64,000 nucleotides of DNA from Paraspadella gotoi (Eukaryota > Chaetognatha): contig CM119263.1 of assembly GCA_051294375.1 (NCBI GenBank), forward strand, positions 2,488,182-2,552,181, in the 5' to 3' direction. Under the pieces are notes generated by a model. It was not told where the DNA came from. It did no database searches and worked only from the letters and a program-made list of their open reading frames with translations. The translations under genes were made by a program, and so were the position numbers. Below, in pieces: positions 12,712 through 25,500 of the stretch (position 1 is the stretch's first letter; each line of letters starts with the position of its first letter).

Positions 12712-12975
12712 GATTACGAACATCTCGATCCGAAATCTCAATTCCTTCAAACAGATAAAATCGATGGGCGTCGACTCTGGACTCGAAGCGACGGGCGTCC
12801 AAACCGGTCGCCCGTCATCCGGCGCGCGTACCGCGGTAGCCTCTCTCGACTCCGCCGCATAGCGCGGGCGCCCGGCGAACGTGACGGGCTGCGCGGCGCG
12901 GTGACCCACGAAGTCGACCCGAAACGAAAAACAAAAAAAAACAAAAAAATCATCGACGTCAGAGACGAGAATTAA
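12712..12975 (+). CDS. Candidate last exon of an upstream gene, unknown protein
   Basis: A pyrimidine-rich acceptor (TTTCTACACAAG) is followed by 87 open codons to TAA at 12973-12975. The product starts DYEHLDPKSQFLQTDKIDG, is basic (RRAYRGSLSRLRRIARAPG) and ends KKIIDVRDEN. The DNA is a GC-rich island in AT-rich surroundings and lies about 290 bases upstream of the ADA-like start codon. It could instead be CpG-rich promoter DNA of that gene with a chance open frame. Confidence 0.35.
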   Translation, partial: DYEHLDPKSQFLQTDKIDGRRLWTRSDGRPNRSPVIRRAYRGSLSRLRRIARAPGERDGLRGAVTHEVDPKRKTKKNKKIIDVRDEN

Positions 12976-13192
12976 CATTCAATTCATACAAACGCGAGAT
13001 TTGAATTGGATTTTGTATTGAGGTTATTATTAATGAATTAAGCAGTCATTCAATCAAACAGTCAGTCAGTCAATCACTTAATTCATCCTTCGATCAATCA
13101 ATCCATCCATCCGTCAATAATTGATTCAATAAATAGAAAGTAAACATGTATTTTTAAAAAAAGGTCATTATTTTTATGATTGTTTTCAACTT

Positions 13193-13268
13193 CAGAAATC
13201 ACCTCTACTCACCTAACCTCGCCGCTGGCGTCCCCGGTCGTCTCCAGCAGTCGTCGACTTCGGCAAAG
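13193..13268 (+). promoter_or_regulatory. 5' UTR of the ADA-like/adenylate kinase gene
   Basis: GC-rich DNA directly upstream of ATG 13269, conserved in the duplicate copy (1-81). The start has a purine at -3 and G at +4 (AAAGATGG). The transcription start is not determined. Confidence 0.5.
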
Positions 13269-13347
13269 ATGGCGGAATTGGACGCGGACGAAATCACGAC
13301 GGCCAAAGTGGAGGAGTTCATCCTAAGTGTCTCGACTTCTTCCTAAG
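13269..13347 (+). CDS. ADA-like exon 1 (frameshifted in this copy)
   Basis: Starts MAELDADEITTAKVEEF and ends at a GTTCTT donor. It is 79 bases here against 81 in the duplicate at 82-162, where the frame is intact and ends LLPK, joining exon 2 as LPK-VELH, the usual ADA amino-terminal motif. The two-base loss is likely an assembly error. Confidence 0.75.
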
Positions 13348-16300
13348 GTTCTTGACCGAATGATTGATTGATTGATTGGGTCAAGTGACTTGCTTAATGG
13401 ATTACGAATTATTAATTGATTGGTGATAAATTTATTGTTTTGATTGCCAGCATCAACATAAATAGATAGTTGGATTGCTTTATGAAATTAATATATTTCT
13501 AGTGACCGACTACTAATAGATTAAACGGTGGCTGCAATCATTCGATTTATTGATTGATAGATCAGAGAGTTTTTATTGATTTATTTTGACCGATTTACAA
13601 TCGCTAATCGTTTATAATGATTCGATTTGATCGATGGAAAGATTTGAATGATTGATTGATTGGATCGATCCATCTCGATCGCCATCTTTCCAGGTCGAAC
13701 TCCACTGTCGCCTCGAAGGATGCGTCCGACCCAAGACCATCTGGGATTTGGCGCAGGAGAAACGAATTCCGCTTCCGAGACAAACGGAGAAGAATTCATC
13801 GAGTTTTGCGGAGTCGCGAAAGCGAACGAACCTCCGCTCGATCTTAACCAGTGGCTCAAGAACATCTCCTGCACGGTAGATGGAGGGGTGGAGGAAGGGG
13901 GTGGTCGAGCTGAATGGGGCGTGGGAGTGAAGGGGAAGGTGGATGGGAGCTGGCTGGAGTGAGGGGGGCAATGCAGGGCTGGGAACATGTGACAAGCTGC
14001 AATATCAAGTAAATAGAACCGATCATTACGTGAGAAGCTCCCAAATCAAATAATAGAACCAATCGAACTGTGACGAATTCCCAAATCAAGTAAATAGAAC
14101 CAATCGTTATTTGGGATGCTCCCAATTAAATAAACAGAACCAATCAAAGTGTGACAAGCTCCACAAATCAAGTAATAGAACCAATCAAAACGTGACAAGC
14201 TCTCCAATCAAGTAACTAGAACCAATCTAAATTCAGGTTCCCATCGTCAAGCTCTACTTCCACGTGTGTCGCGGCGACGCGGCCGCCATCAAGCGGACGG
14301 CGATGGAAATGCTCGAGGACAAAGCGAACGAGGGCGTCATCTATGTAGAAGTTCGTTACCCGCCGGGGATGATGGCGGGTGAGAAAATGATAGCTATCTA
14401 AATATCCATCTATCCATCCTTGACTCTTTCTCTCGAAACAAGCCCATGGTCTGACGATAATATCCATAATTATCCATATATTATCTATTAATCCATCCAT
14501 AACTCACTTTAAACAGGCCGGGCCTAGATATCTATCTTACTATCTTACTATCCATCCCTTACTCTCTCTAAACAAGACCCGCGATATCTAGTAAGGCGCA
14601 ACAGGTTACAAACTAACAGAAGTCCGTTATAAATATTGTTAATGTTGAGGCTACTTACCACAATGTGTTTATTAAAGATCGCTGAAAAAAAATATAATTT
14701 AAGATTTATCTTATAGTTAAACGCATGAACATTTTTATGATTCTATAGTAACGCATGAAGCTATTTTATATTTTCCGAATACAATGTAATGTCAAAATTT
14801 TTTAAAATAAATTTTAATTTTTTTAAAACGGATTCTGATAGAGCTTGAAAAGTTAGACGAAGGTTATTAATACAACTTTTAGAAATTTTAATGATTTATT
14901 TATAAAAATTAACAAAAACTATAAAATTTAATGAATGATGATGATATTGATGATAATGATAACGTTTTAAGGTTTTTTCAAATTTTAGCCCATTTATAAT
15001 TAAAAATTTTGAAATTTGTAGTTCTAACCTTTATCTATAAAAATTTAAATTTCTTAAAAATTTTTCTAAACATTTCTTATATATTGTTAAATATTAAAAT
15101 GCTTCCATGCATGAGGAAATTTAATTTAATAAAATTAAAAATCAAACATAAGTAAATTTGGTTGTAAAAGGAAATATTGTAAAAAATTTAAATTTTGCCC
15201 GCCTTAATATCCTGTATCTATGCAGCTCTCTATCCAACCATGAAACCCTCTCACTCTCAATCAGGCCCGGGACTGACCATGGAGCAAGTGGCCCTCGCCG
15301 TGCAGGACGGATTCAACGTTCTCTCCAAGCAAAGAGGCGACACCATCACTGGCAGATCGATTCTCGTTATCGACCGCGAGAGGCCGCAGGAAGCGGACGC
15401 CATTGTGGAGATAGCGAAGAGGTAGGGGGGAAAGGAGAAGGAGAAAATGGAGGGAGAAGGGGAAGAGAAAAGATGAAGGGAGAAGGGCGGAAGAGGAAAG
15501 GGTTAGGGAGGGGGGAAGTAGAAAGGNNNNNNNNNNNNNNNNNNNNNNNNNGTAGGAAGAAGGTGGAAGAGAAAAGATGAAGGGAGAAGGGGAAGAAGAA
15601 GGGAAGAGAAAGGTGGACTGAGATATTGTTAGTCACGTTAGACTTAATATGAATTCACCGAGGAAATTTTGTGAATGGAATCGCAGGCTTAAGTCGAAAG
15701 GCGTCGTGGGCATCGCGCTCAGCGGAGACGAAAACACGATTCACGAAAACAACCCGACTCACGCGGCCATCGCTAAGGCCTTTGAAGTGAGTCTTCTGTG
15801 TCATTGTTTATTCACGTCGGCCTTTAGGAGTGATCTTTGCTGACATTCGCAATTGCGACAATTTTCACAGTGTTACCCGCCGTCGCTCAAGATTTTGAAA
15901 AGATTAGACTAGCGGTTGCCGACCAAATTCAAATTTTAATGGGAACAGCATTAAACTAATCCATTATTGGTATTAATTATTGTGTTAAAATATTTTTTTG
16001 CAAAAATGTTCCAAACCATGAGTAATTCGCTAATTAATATTATTATATCGCTAAATAATGTCAAAAATTTTTTTAGATATTTTAAAGTTTTAGATATTTT
16101 AAGTTTTTTTAATAGATTCTGATAGAGCTTAAAAAGTTAAGCAAAAAATATAATTACAATTTTTAAAATTTTGATGTTTTAATTTTATTAATTTTATTAA
16201 TTTTAACCCACTTATCATCAAAATATTGAAAAAACAATTATACTTTGTGCAGATAACTTTTCATAAGCTATTTGAATCTGCTTTTAAAAATAAAAAATTC

Positions 16301-16549
16301 AAAAAAAAATTTTTGACATTTCCTATCTATAAATAAATATTAAAAAAAATAATTACTAATGCTTCTTGCCATTTTAGAAAATTTTGCTCCATTGAAAGTT
16401 TTCTCAGAAATGTATAAAGTTTCATTTGGAAAGGTTCCCAATTCAAACTTCTGACCCACCCCATTGACGAAGTTTGGCTCTAATTAGACCATGGCAAGCA
16501 GTTGAAACTTGAAGTCGTCGTCGCTTTTGTGACATGTCCTTAATTGTCC

Positions 16550-16589
<40 letters not shown>

Positions 16590-19500
16590 AATTAAATTTC
16601 TATTATCATTTTTTTCACCCAGAAAGCGAAGAAACTTCGCCTTCACCGAACTGTGAACAACGGGCAAGGAGGTGAAGGATCGAGTTGGAACGTGAAGGAG
16701 GCGATCACTCGACTCAACGCAGAAAGAATCGGTCACGGATACAAGTTTTTTGAAGGCAAAGACTGGGGGGGCGGGGGGGGGTGAAAAGGGGAAGCTGGAT
16801 CGAAGTAGCGGAAAGGTGAACATTCGAAAGTTTAATTTAGAGGAAAACAAAGTTTTTAATTCTTAACAAATGAAATTATAAATTTAAAACAGTAACTTTT
16901 GCTCAATTTAAAATGAAATACGAGGCTGTTGTTGAAAGAAAAAAAATTGAGCTCTGACAACGGTGGACCGGGGTCCAATCCATTTTACGATTAATTCCTT
17001 TCGGGTTAAGCCGACTTTTCATCTTCCTTCCCCCCCCCCCCACAACCTCCTCAGGATCCTGAACTGATGCGACTGGCCAAGGACAAGGGCATCCACTTTG
17101 AGATCTGCCCCTACTCGTCTCTGCAGCGCCGCGCCGTCGACCCCAACTTGCCCTTGACCCAACACCCGCTCAAGACCCTCTTTGAGGGCGGCTTCAGCGT
17201 CTCCATCAATACCAGCGACCCGACGGTTACTCGCAAGGACATCAAGCACGAGTACATCCTAGCCTATGATCAGATGAGCATGACGTTGGATGAAATCTGC
17301 ACCACAATCCGTTTGGCGGCCAGAGCCTCGTTTCAGGTGAGTGGGCGTGGTCTTGGAGTTAAAATAGACTTTTAATATTTTATTTCTAACAGTATAATTT
17401 ATTTGGTTTAAAATAAACTAATAATAAAATCTTATATAAGGTGATAGATGTGAAAACTAAAAAAGTTTTTTAACTAAATTTAACCAAAACTTAATTCTTC
17501 TTCCAGGACGAGAGTCACCGCAACGCCCTCATCGAACGTATGGACGACACCATGTCCAACATCCGGGAGCGCGCCCGGCATTTTGTCCGCTTCCAGCGAG
17601 ACTACCAGGCCTTCTGGGGTCCGGACTTCCGGGTAACCAGTTTGAACATCTCCAACCGGGATGCATTTCCTCTCCACTCCCATCCCGACACTTCCGGTAT
17701 GGGCAACATTGTGGCCAAGAAGAAGCCAGGAGATAAGAAGGTAATTGAACCAGAGGAGAAGCCAATGCCGAACCAAGCACCCTGGGCTCTGAGGGAAATC
17801 GTAAAAGAGGAGGACGTTAAAAAAGGCGTGACGCCCGTGGAGGCGCCCAAAAACGTCATGGTGCCTGGGCTGGGAATGTCCCAGATGAGAATTCCTGTGC
17901 CAATTGTATTCGTGTGCGGCGGACCAGGGTCAGGAAAAGGCACTCAATGTCAACGCATCGTAGAAGAGTACGGCTTCACCCACCTTTCCTCGGGTGACCT
18001 ACTTAGAGAGGAAGTGGCCTCAGGGTCGGAAACAGGTCAGACGCTTCAAAAGATCATGCAGGATGGTGAGTTAGTCCCCTTGGAAACTGTCCTCACATTG
18101 ATCAAGGACAAGATGGTCGATTGCCTGAAGACATCGAAAGGTTTCTTGATTGACGGGTACCCGAGAGAGAGGGAGCAGGGAGTCAAGTTTGAAGCAATGA
18201 TTGGGCCTTGCAAATGCGTACTTTTTTTCGACGTTTCTGATGATGAAATGACGGAAAGGCTTTTAAAGCGAGCTGAGACTTCGGGAAGGGCTGATGACAA
18301 CTTAGAAACAATCAAGAAACGATTAGAAACGTTTCATGCGACTGTTGACCCAATTTGCGAGTATTATGCAAAGAAGAACAAATTGTATCAAATTGATGCT
18401 GACTCCCGTGGGCCTGACGAAATCTTTGAGGACACTAGGGCAAAGATGGACATCGTGATTGGGAAGGTAAAAGCCCCTCCGCCCAAAATAAAAGCTGATG
18501 TGTTTTTTGTCTGTGGAGGACCTGGTTCTGGAAAGGGAACGCAATGTGACAGAATCGTTAAGAATTACGGATTCACTCATATTTCATCTGGTGATTTGTT
18601 AAGAAATGAAGTCGCCTCCAATTCTCCAAAGGGAAAAGAGCTGAATGAACTGATGCAAGCAGGAAAACTCGTTCCGCTCGAAACGGTTCTCGGGCTCATC
18701 AGGTCTCAAATTGTCAAAAAGGCCAGAACATCCAAAGGTTTTCTTATTGATGGCTATCCAAGAGAAATCGCTCAGGGCATCAAATTCGAAGATCAAATTG
18801 CTAATGTCAAGGGTGTTCTGTATTTTGATGTCTCTGATGAGGAAATGACAAAGCGTTTGCTGAACAGAGGCAAGACCTCTGGCAGAGTTGACGATAACAT
18901 TGAAACAATTCAAAACAGATTGAGCACCTTTCATGCCTCAACAGAGCCTGTCTGTACTCATTACAAAAAGAAGGGGAAACTGAGAGTGATTGATGCAGAG
19001 CGTCCTCCCGAAGATGTTTTTTATGATGTGCAAGTTCAACTCAACAAGTTCCTCAAGCTTCCGCCTCCAGCCGCTCCAAGAATCGAGACTGACATCTTCT
19101 TTGTCTGTGGAGGTCCTGGTTCGGGAAAGGGAACTCAATGCGAGCAAATAGTCAAAGATTATGGCTATACCCATTTTGCAACGGGAGATTTGCTCCGCGC
19201 TGAGGTCGCCTCTGGATCTTCAAGGGGAAAAGAATTACGGGCCATAATGAAGGAGGGCAAGTTAGTGCCAATTGACACTGTCTTGGAATTGGTCAGAGAC
19301 GCGATGTTGTCAAAGAGGTCAACGTCCAAAGGTTTTTTGATTGATGGTTATCCAAGAGAAGTAGCGCAGGGTAAGCAGTTTGAAGACAAGGTCGGCGAAG
19401 TTAAGGGAGTGTTATTTTTTCAAGTGTCAGACGATGAAATGACCCAAAGATTATTAACTAGAGGAAGAATTACCGGCAGCAAGCACGATACGGAAGATTC

Positions 19501-22500
19501 TATTAGAAGTAGACTAGCAACGTTTCACGAAACTTCAGATTCAGTAAAGGAATTCTACAAAAAACAAGGAAAATTACATGTTATTAATAGTGAGCGTAGA
19601 GAAAATGAAATATTCAGAGATGTTGCTTTATCCTTGGACAAAATTTTGGGATTAAAGAAAGTTCGTTCTGATATATTTTTTGTTTGTGGTGGTCCCGGCT
19701 CAGGAAAAGGAACACAATGTGAAAAAATGGTAAGAGAATATGGCTTTACTCACTTGTCAACGGGGGATTTATTACGTGCAGAAGTTGAATCAGGATCTGC
19801 AAGAGGGAAACAACTCAATTCTTTGATGCAAGCTGGAAAACTTGTACCAATGGAAATTGTACTAAATCTCTTAGAAGAGGCAATGTTAGCAAAATTTAAA
19901 ACTTCTAAAGGATTTTTGATTGATGGTTATCCTCGCGAAGTGGAACAAGGAGTTGCTTTTGAAAAGCAAGTTGGAAAATGCAAAGGAGTATTGTACTTTG
20001 AGGTATCAGATTCAGTCATGATAAAGCGGCTATTGAATCGTGGTAAGACATCAGGGCGAGTTGATGATAACATTAGTACAATTCGCAAACGTCTACAAAC
20101 ATTTCATGATGCCACAACTCCAGTTTTTGAGCATTATGCAAATCAAGGAAAACTGCACACAATTAATGCTGAACGATCACCAGATGAAATTTTTCTTGAT
20201 GTTAAAAATGAAATAGAATGGATGCTAGGGGTTCGGCCAAATATTAAGGGAGACATTTATTTTGTCTGTGGGGGACCAGGTTCAGGGAAAGGTACACAAT
20301 GTGAAAAACTTGTAAAGAGATATGGATTAACACATCTTTCATCTGGAGATTTATTACGTGAAGCTGTTATGAGTGGATCTCCAATAGGTCAAGAACTTAG
20401 TGCTATTATGTCAGCTGGAAGGCTAGTTCCTTTAGAAACAGTATTGAAACTGATTCGTGATGCCATGATCGCTAAAGCGGCAACTTCAAAAGGATATTTA
20501 ATTGATGGTTACCCACGAGAAATAATACAAGGAATTAAATTTGAAAATCTCCTAAAACCATGTAAAGCAGTAATTTATTTTGAAGTTTCTGACAAAGAGA
20601 TGACATCGAGGTTACTCAATAGAGGTCAAAGCTCTGGAAGAGCTGATGACAATCAGGCAACCATTGCTAAAAGACTTGTTACATTTCATCGAACAACCAC
20701 GCCAGTAGTAAATCATTACAAGCATATAGGAAAGCTGATAGAAATTAATGCTGAAAAGCATCCAGATGATGTGTTTGAAGTGCTTAAAGCAGAAATGGAT
20801 GAATTAACAGGACTAAATGAAACAGCCCCGCCTGTAGAAATCTGGGACAGGATTAATAATGGTTACATGACGGTGAGTAGAAGGCATTATCTCAAAGTTA
20901 AAAAATTTTTTAAGAAAGATAAAACTTGGATTTTAGATAAAAATACCCTTAAACCAGTCGAAGTTACATGGAACCATTTCATGAAAATACGAAATGAATA
21001 CAGGCTATCTTCCCCTGAGCTTTCATGTAGACCAGGAGACAACACTTTGTTTGTAAATATTCCAGATAAAATAAATGGTACCAAAATGCGGGTGACTTGG
21101 GAAATGTGGCTTAAAGTTCGGAACCATATTGAAGTAGATATCTTTGATAAAATAAATCATTGTTGGATGGCAGTACCAAGAGATGATTATTTGAAGACAA
21201 AACATTATTATCAAACAGAACAAACATACATGTATGATAAAATAAATCAATGTGAAATGAAAGTTTCCTGGAAAAATTTTTGCATGGTTCGACACTTTTA
21301 TACTGATATGATTATTGATGCGCATCCAGGAGATAAAACATTGCATACAACTATTCATGATAAAGTCAATAACTGTCTCATGAGGGTTACTTGGGAAGAC
21401 TATCTAAAAGTAAAACATCATTATCTTCCTAAGCCAAACCTGGAAGGGAAACCCATTATATTTGTTTGCGGTGGACCTGGAAGTGGAAAAGGTACTCAAT
21501 GCGAGAAAATTGTAAAGAACTATGGATTTACTCATCTTTCCTCAGGAGATCTGTTAAGAGATGAAGTTGCTTCCGGTTCAAAAAGGGGGAAAGAGTTAAA
21601 TGCATTGATGCAATCAGGTCAGCTTGTTCCTTTAGAAGTGGTTTTAGAATTAATAAAAGATGCTATGATAGCTAAAAAAGATACTTCAACTGGATATTTA
21701 ATTGATGGCTACCCTCGCGAGGTGGCTCAGGGAAAAATGTTTGAGGACACTATAGGATATTGCAAGGGAGTGATATATTTTGATGTTTCTGACGATGAAA
21801 TGACCAAGAGGCTACTTCACAGAGGAAAAACCTCTGGCCGTGTTGATGACAATGAAGAAACCATTAAGAAAAGGTTACAAACCTTCCATGACGCAACTGC
21901 CCCTGTAACAAAGTATTATGCTGCCATTAACAAACTGTATACTATTAATGCTGAAAGGAATCCTGACGAAATTTATAAGGACGTTGTGAATGCTCTTGAT
22001 CAGATGATTTTGTCTGATTCAAAAGTTATCTTTGTAATTGGAGGTCCAGGATCTGGAAAAGGAACACAGTGCTCTAAATTACTCAAACGATATAATCTTT
22101 CACACCTTTCCTCAGGAGATTTGCTCAGGGAAGAGGTAGCAAGTGGATCAGATATTGGAAATACTGTTAAGGATATTATGAAAAGAGGAGAGCTGGTTCC
22201 CTTACAAACAATATTAACCCTAATAAAAGATGGCATGGTAAAAAGATCACTTAAAGGAAGCAAAGGTTTTTTAATTGATGGATATCCTCGTGAAGTCGCA
22301 CAGGGAGACAGTTTTGAAAGCATGATTAAGCCATGTGATAAATGCCTTTTTCTTCAAGTTTCAGATGAATCAATGACAAATCGCTTATTAGCAAGGGCAG
22401 CTATGAATAAACGATCTGATGAGAATGAAGAAACAGTTAAAAAGCGATTGAAAAGTTTCCATGGCATAATTCAACCAGTTGTTAACCATTACAAAGACAA

Positions 22501-25500
22501 AAGAAAACTGGTTGAAATAACTGCAGAAGGAAACATTGATGACATATTTTTAGCGATAACTAAGAATTTGGATAAAGTTTTTAAGCTGTCAAATCCACCT
22601 ACACAGATATGGGATCGAGTCAATAATTGTTTTATGACCGTACCCTATGATGTGTATAAAAATGTAAAACATTTTTATAAAAGAGATACTACTTATATCT
22701 ATGATCGTGTCAATAAATGTGGCATGGAGGTCACATGGGATCAGTACATGAAAGTAAGACATCTTTATGCTGATTCAAAATTAGAAGTTTCACCAAGACC
22801 AGGAGACGAAACTATATATGTTGTAGCCTTTGATCATGTTAATAAAGCTAAAACAAGGATGTCATGGGAAAACTACCAAAAATTACTTGAATGGTTTAGT
22901 GTTAAAATTTGGGACAAAGTAAACCACACTTGGATGACTATACCAAGATCTGTTTACTATACAATCAAACATCATTATGAAGATAATACTACTTTTATGT
23001 ATGATAACATAAACAAGTGCCCAATGAGAGTTACTTGGAATAACTACCTTAAAGTAATGCATCATTTTGATGGTATGTTCCCAGAAATTTCTCCGAGACC
23101 AGGAGATGTAACACTTTATGTAAAAATTCCAGACGAAGACAACAAGAAAAAAATTAGAATGACCTGGGCAGATTACCAAATGATAAAAAGTCGTTTCTTT
23201 GTTGATATCTATGACAAAGTTAATGACTCTTGGATGACAGTTCCACGCAAGATTTATCTGACTGTAAAACACCATTATAAAAAAGATAAAACCTATATTC
23301 TTGATGAAGACTGTCCAAAATTGGTTTCGTGGTCCGATTATTGTAAAAACATGCATCATTTTGCAGACGTTACCCCCGAAATTTCACCAAAACCAGGTGA
23401 TGATACTTTGTATGTTCTTATTTATGATAGGGTAAACCAATGTAACATGAGGGTATCCTGGAATATTTATCAAACTGTCAAGCATTATTACAAGCCACCC
23501 CCATTAGAAGACAAAATAATAATTTTTGTTTGTGGAGGTCCTGGAAGTGGCAAAGGTACCCAGTGTGAGAGAATTGCACAAAAATATGGGTACACCCATC
23601 TGTCTTCCGGCGATTTACTTAGGGCAGAGGTAGCAAGTGGTTCAGCAAGAGGACAAAAACTTGCAGTAACCATGCAAGAGGGAAAGCTTGTTCCCTTAGA
23701 ATCTGTTTTGAGTCTCATAAAGGATGCAATGATACAGAAATTTGATGAATCAAATGGGTTTATAATAGATGGTTATCCAAGAGAAGTTGAACAAGGAAAA
23801 AAATTTGAAGATCAGCTTGCCCCTTGTAAAGCAGTTCTATTTTTCGATGTATCAGATGAAGAAATGAAAAATAGATTATTACAGCGAGGAAAAACCTCTG
23901 GGAGAGCTGACGACAATGAAAAAACCATAATGAAGAGAATAAGAACATTCCATGAAGTTTCAGAACCCGTGAATGAATATTATAAAGAAAGAAGAAAATT
24001 ATTTACTATAAATGCAGAAAGGCGACCAGGAACTGTATTCACAGATGTAGAACAAGTTTTAGACCAAATAACACTCGAGAAAACTAAAGTATTATTCATT
24101 ATTGGAGGACCAGGAGCTGGTAAAGGTACACAATGCAAAAAATTATCTAATGAATTTAATCTTTCTCAAATGTCGTCTGGGGATCTTCTACGAACTGAAG
24201 TTGACTCTGGTTCACATCTTGGAACAGCTTTGAATGATATCATGGGAGTTCGTGAGCCAGTGGCAGTTGAAACTGTACTTAGGTTATTAAAACTAAAAAT
24301 GGTCAATGAAGCCTTAAACGGAAGTCGTGGATTCTTAATTAATGGCTTTCCACGAACAGTGAAACAAGGAGAAATGTTTGAAAAAATAATAAAACCAGCA
24401 GACACTTGTATTTATTTTAATGTTTCAGACAAAACAATGTCTGACCGATTAAAGCAAAACGCTAAAAATCAAGGAATTGAACTTGATGATGATACTATTC
24501 AAGCCAAATTAGAAAATTTTCATAAAACTTCACATCCTGTATATGTCCAGAATCGTGCAAAAGGTAAAATGATTGAAATAAAAGCAGAAGGAGATGTTGA
24601 TTCGATTTTCAAAGAAACAAGAGCACGAGTTCAACTTGTAATGAGTCCAACACCACCAGATCTTTCGAAAAAGCCCATAATTTTTGTGTGTGGCGGGCCA
24701 GGAAGTGGTAAAGGCACACAATGTAATAAAATTGTTGAAAAATATGGTTTTACTCATCTCTCCTCTGGAGACCTGTTACGGGAAGAAATTGCCTCAGGAT
24801 CGGTCAGAGGTAAACAGTTAAATGAAATGATGGTAAATGGAGAATTGGTACCATTAAAGATAGTGCTGACATTAATAAAGGAAGCAATGATTGCTAAAGC
24901 TCATACATCCAAAGGTTATTTGATTGATGGGTATCCTCGTGAAGTAGAGCAGGGAAAGCAGTTTGACTCATCCATTGCACCGTGTACAGCCGTTTTATAT
25001 TTCGAAGTTTCCCGTGGAGAAATGACCAAACGTTTGATGAACCGTGGAAAAACTTCCGGAAGAGTTGACGATAATGCTGAAACCATCAAAAAACGACTGG
25101 AAACTTTTTATACTGTAACAACTCCAGTAACCGAATATTATAATTCTATCGGAAAGCTTTTTACTATTAATGCTGAGCGTACGCCAGATGCCATCTTTAA
25201 TGATGTAGAAGATGCATTGGATAAAACAGTTTTAAAAGTCCCAAAAGTTCTTTTCATTGTTGGAGGACCAGGCAGCGGAAAAGGAACACAATGCGAAAAA
25301 CTGGTCTCTTCCTTTGGTCTCACTCATTTATCATCAGGAGATCTGTTGCGTGAAGAGGTTGCCTCAGGGTCAAAATTAGGTAAAGATTTGGATAAAATTA
25401 TGAAAAAAGGAGAACTTGTACCTTTGGAAACCGTGTTGTCTATTCTCAAGGCTGCTATGGTTAAAGCAGCTTTAAAAGGAAGCAAAGGGTTTTTGATCGA

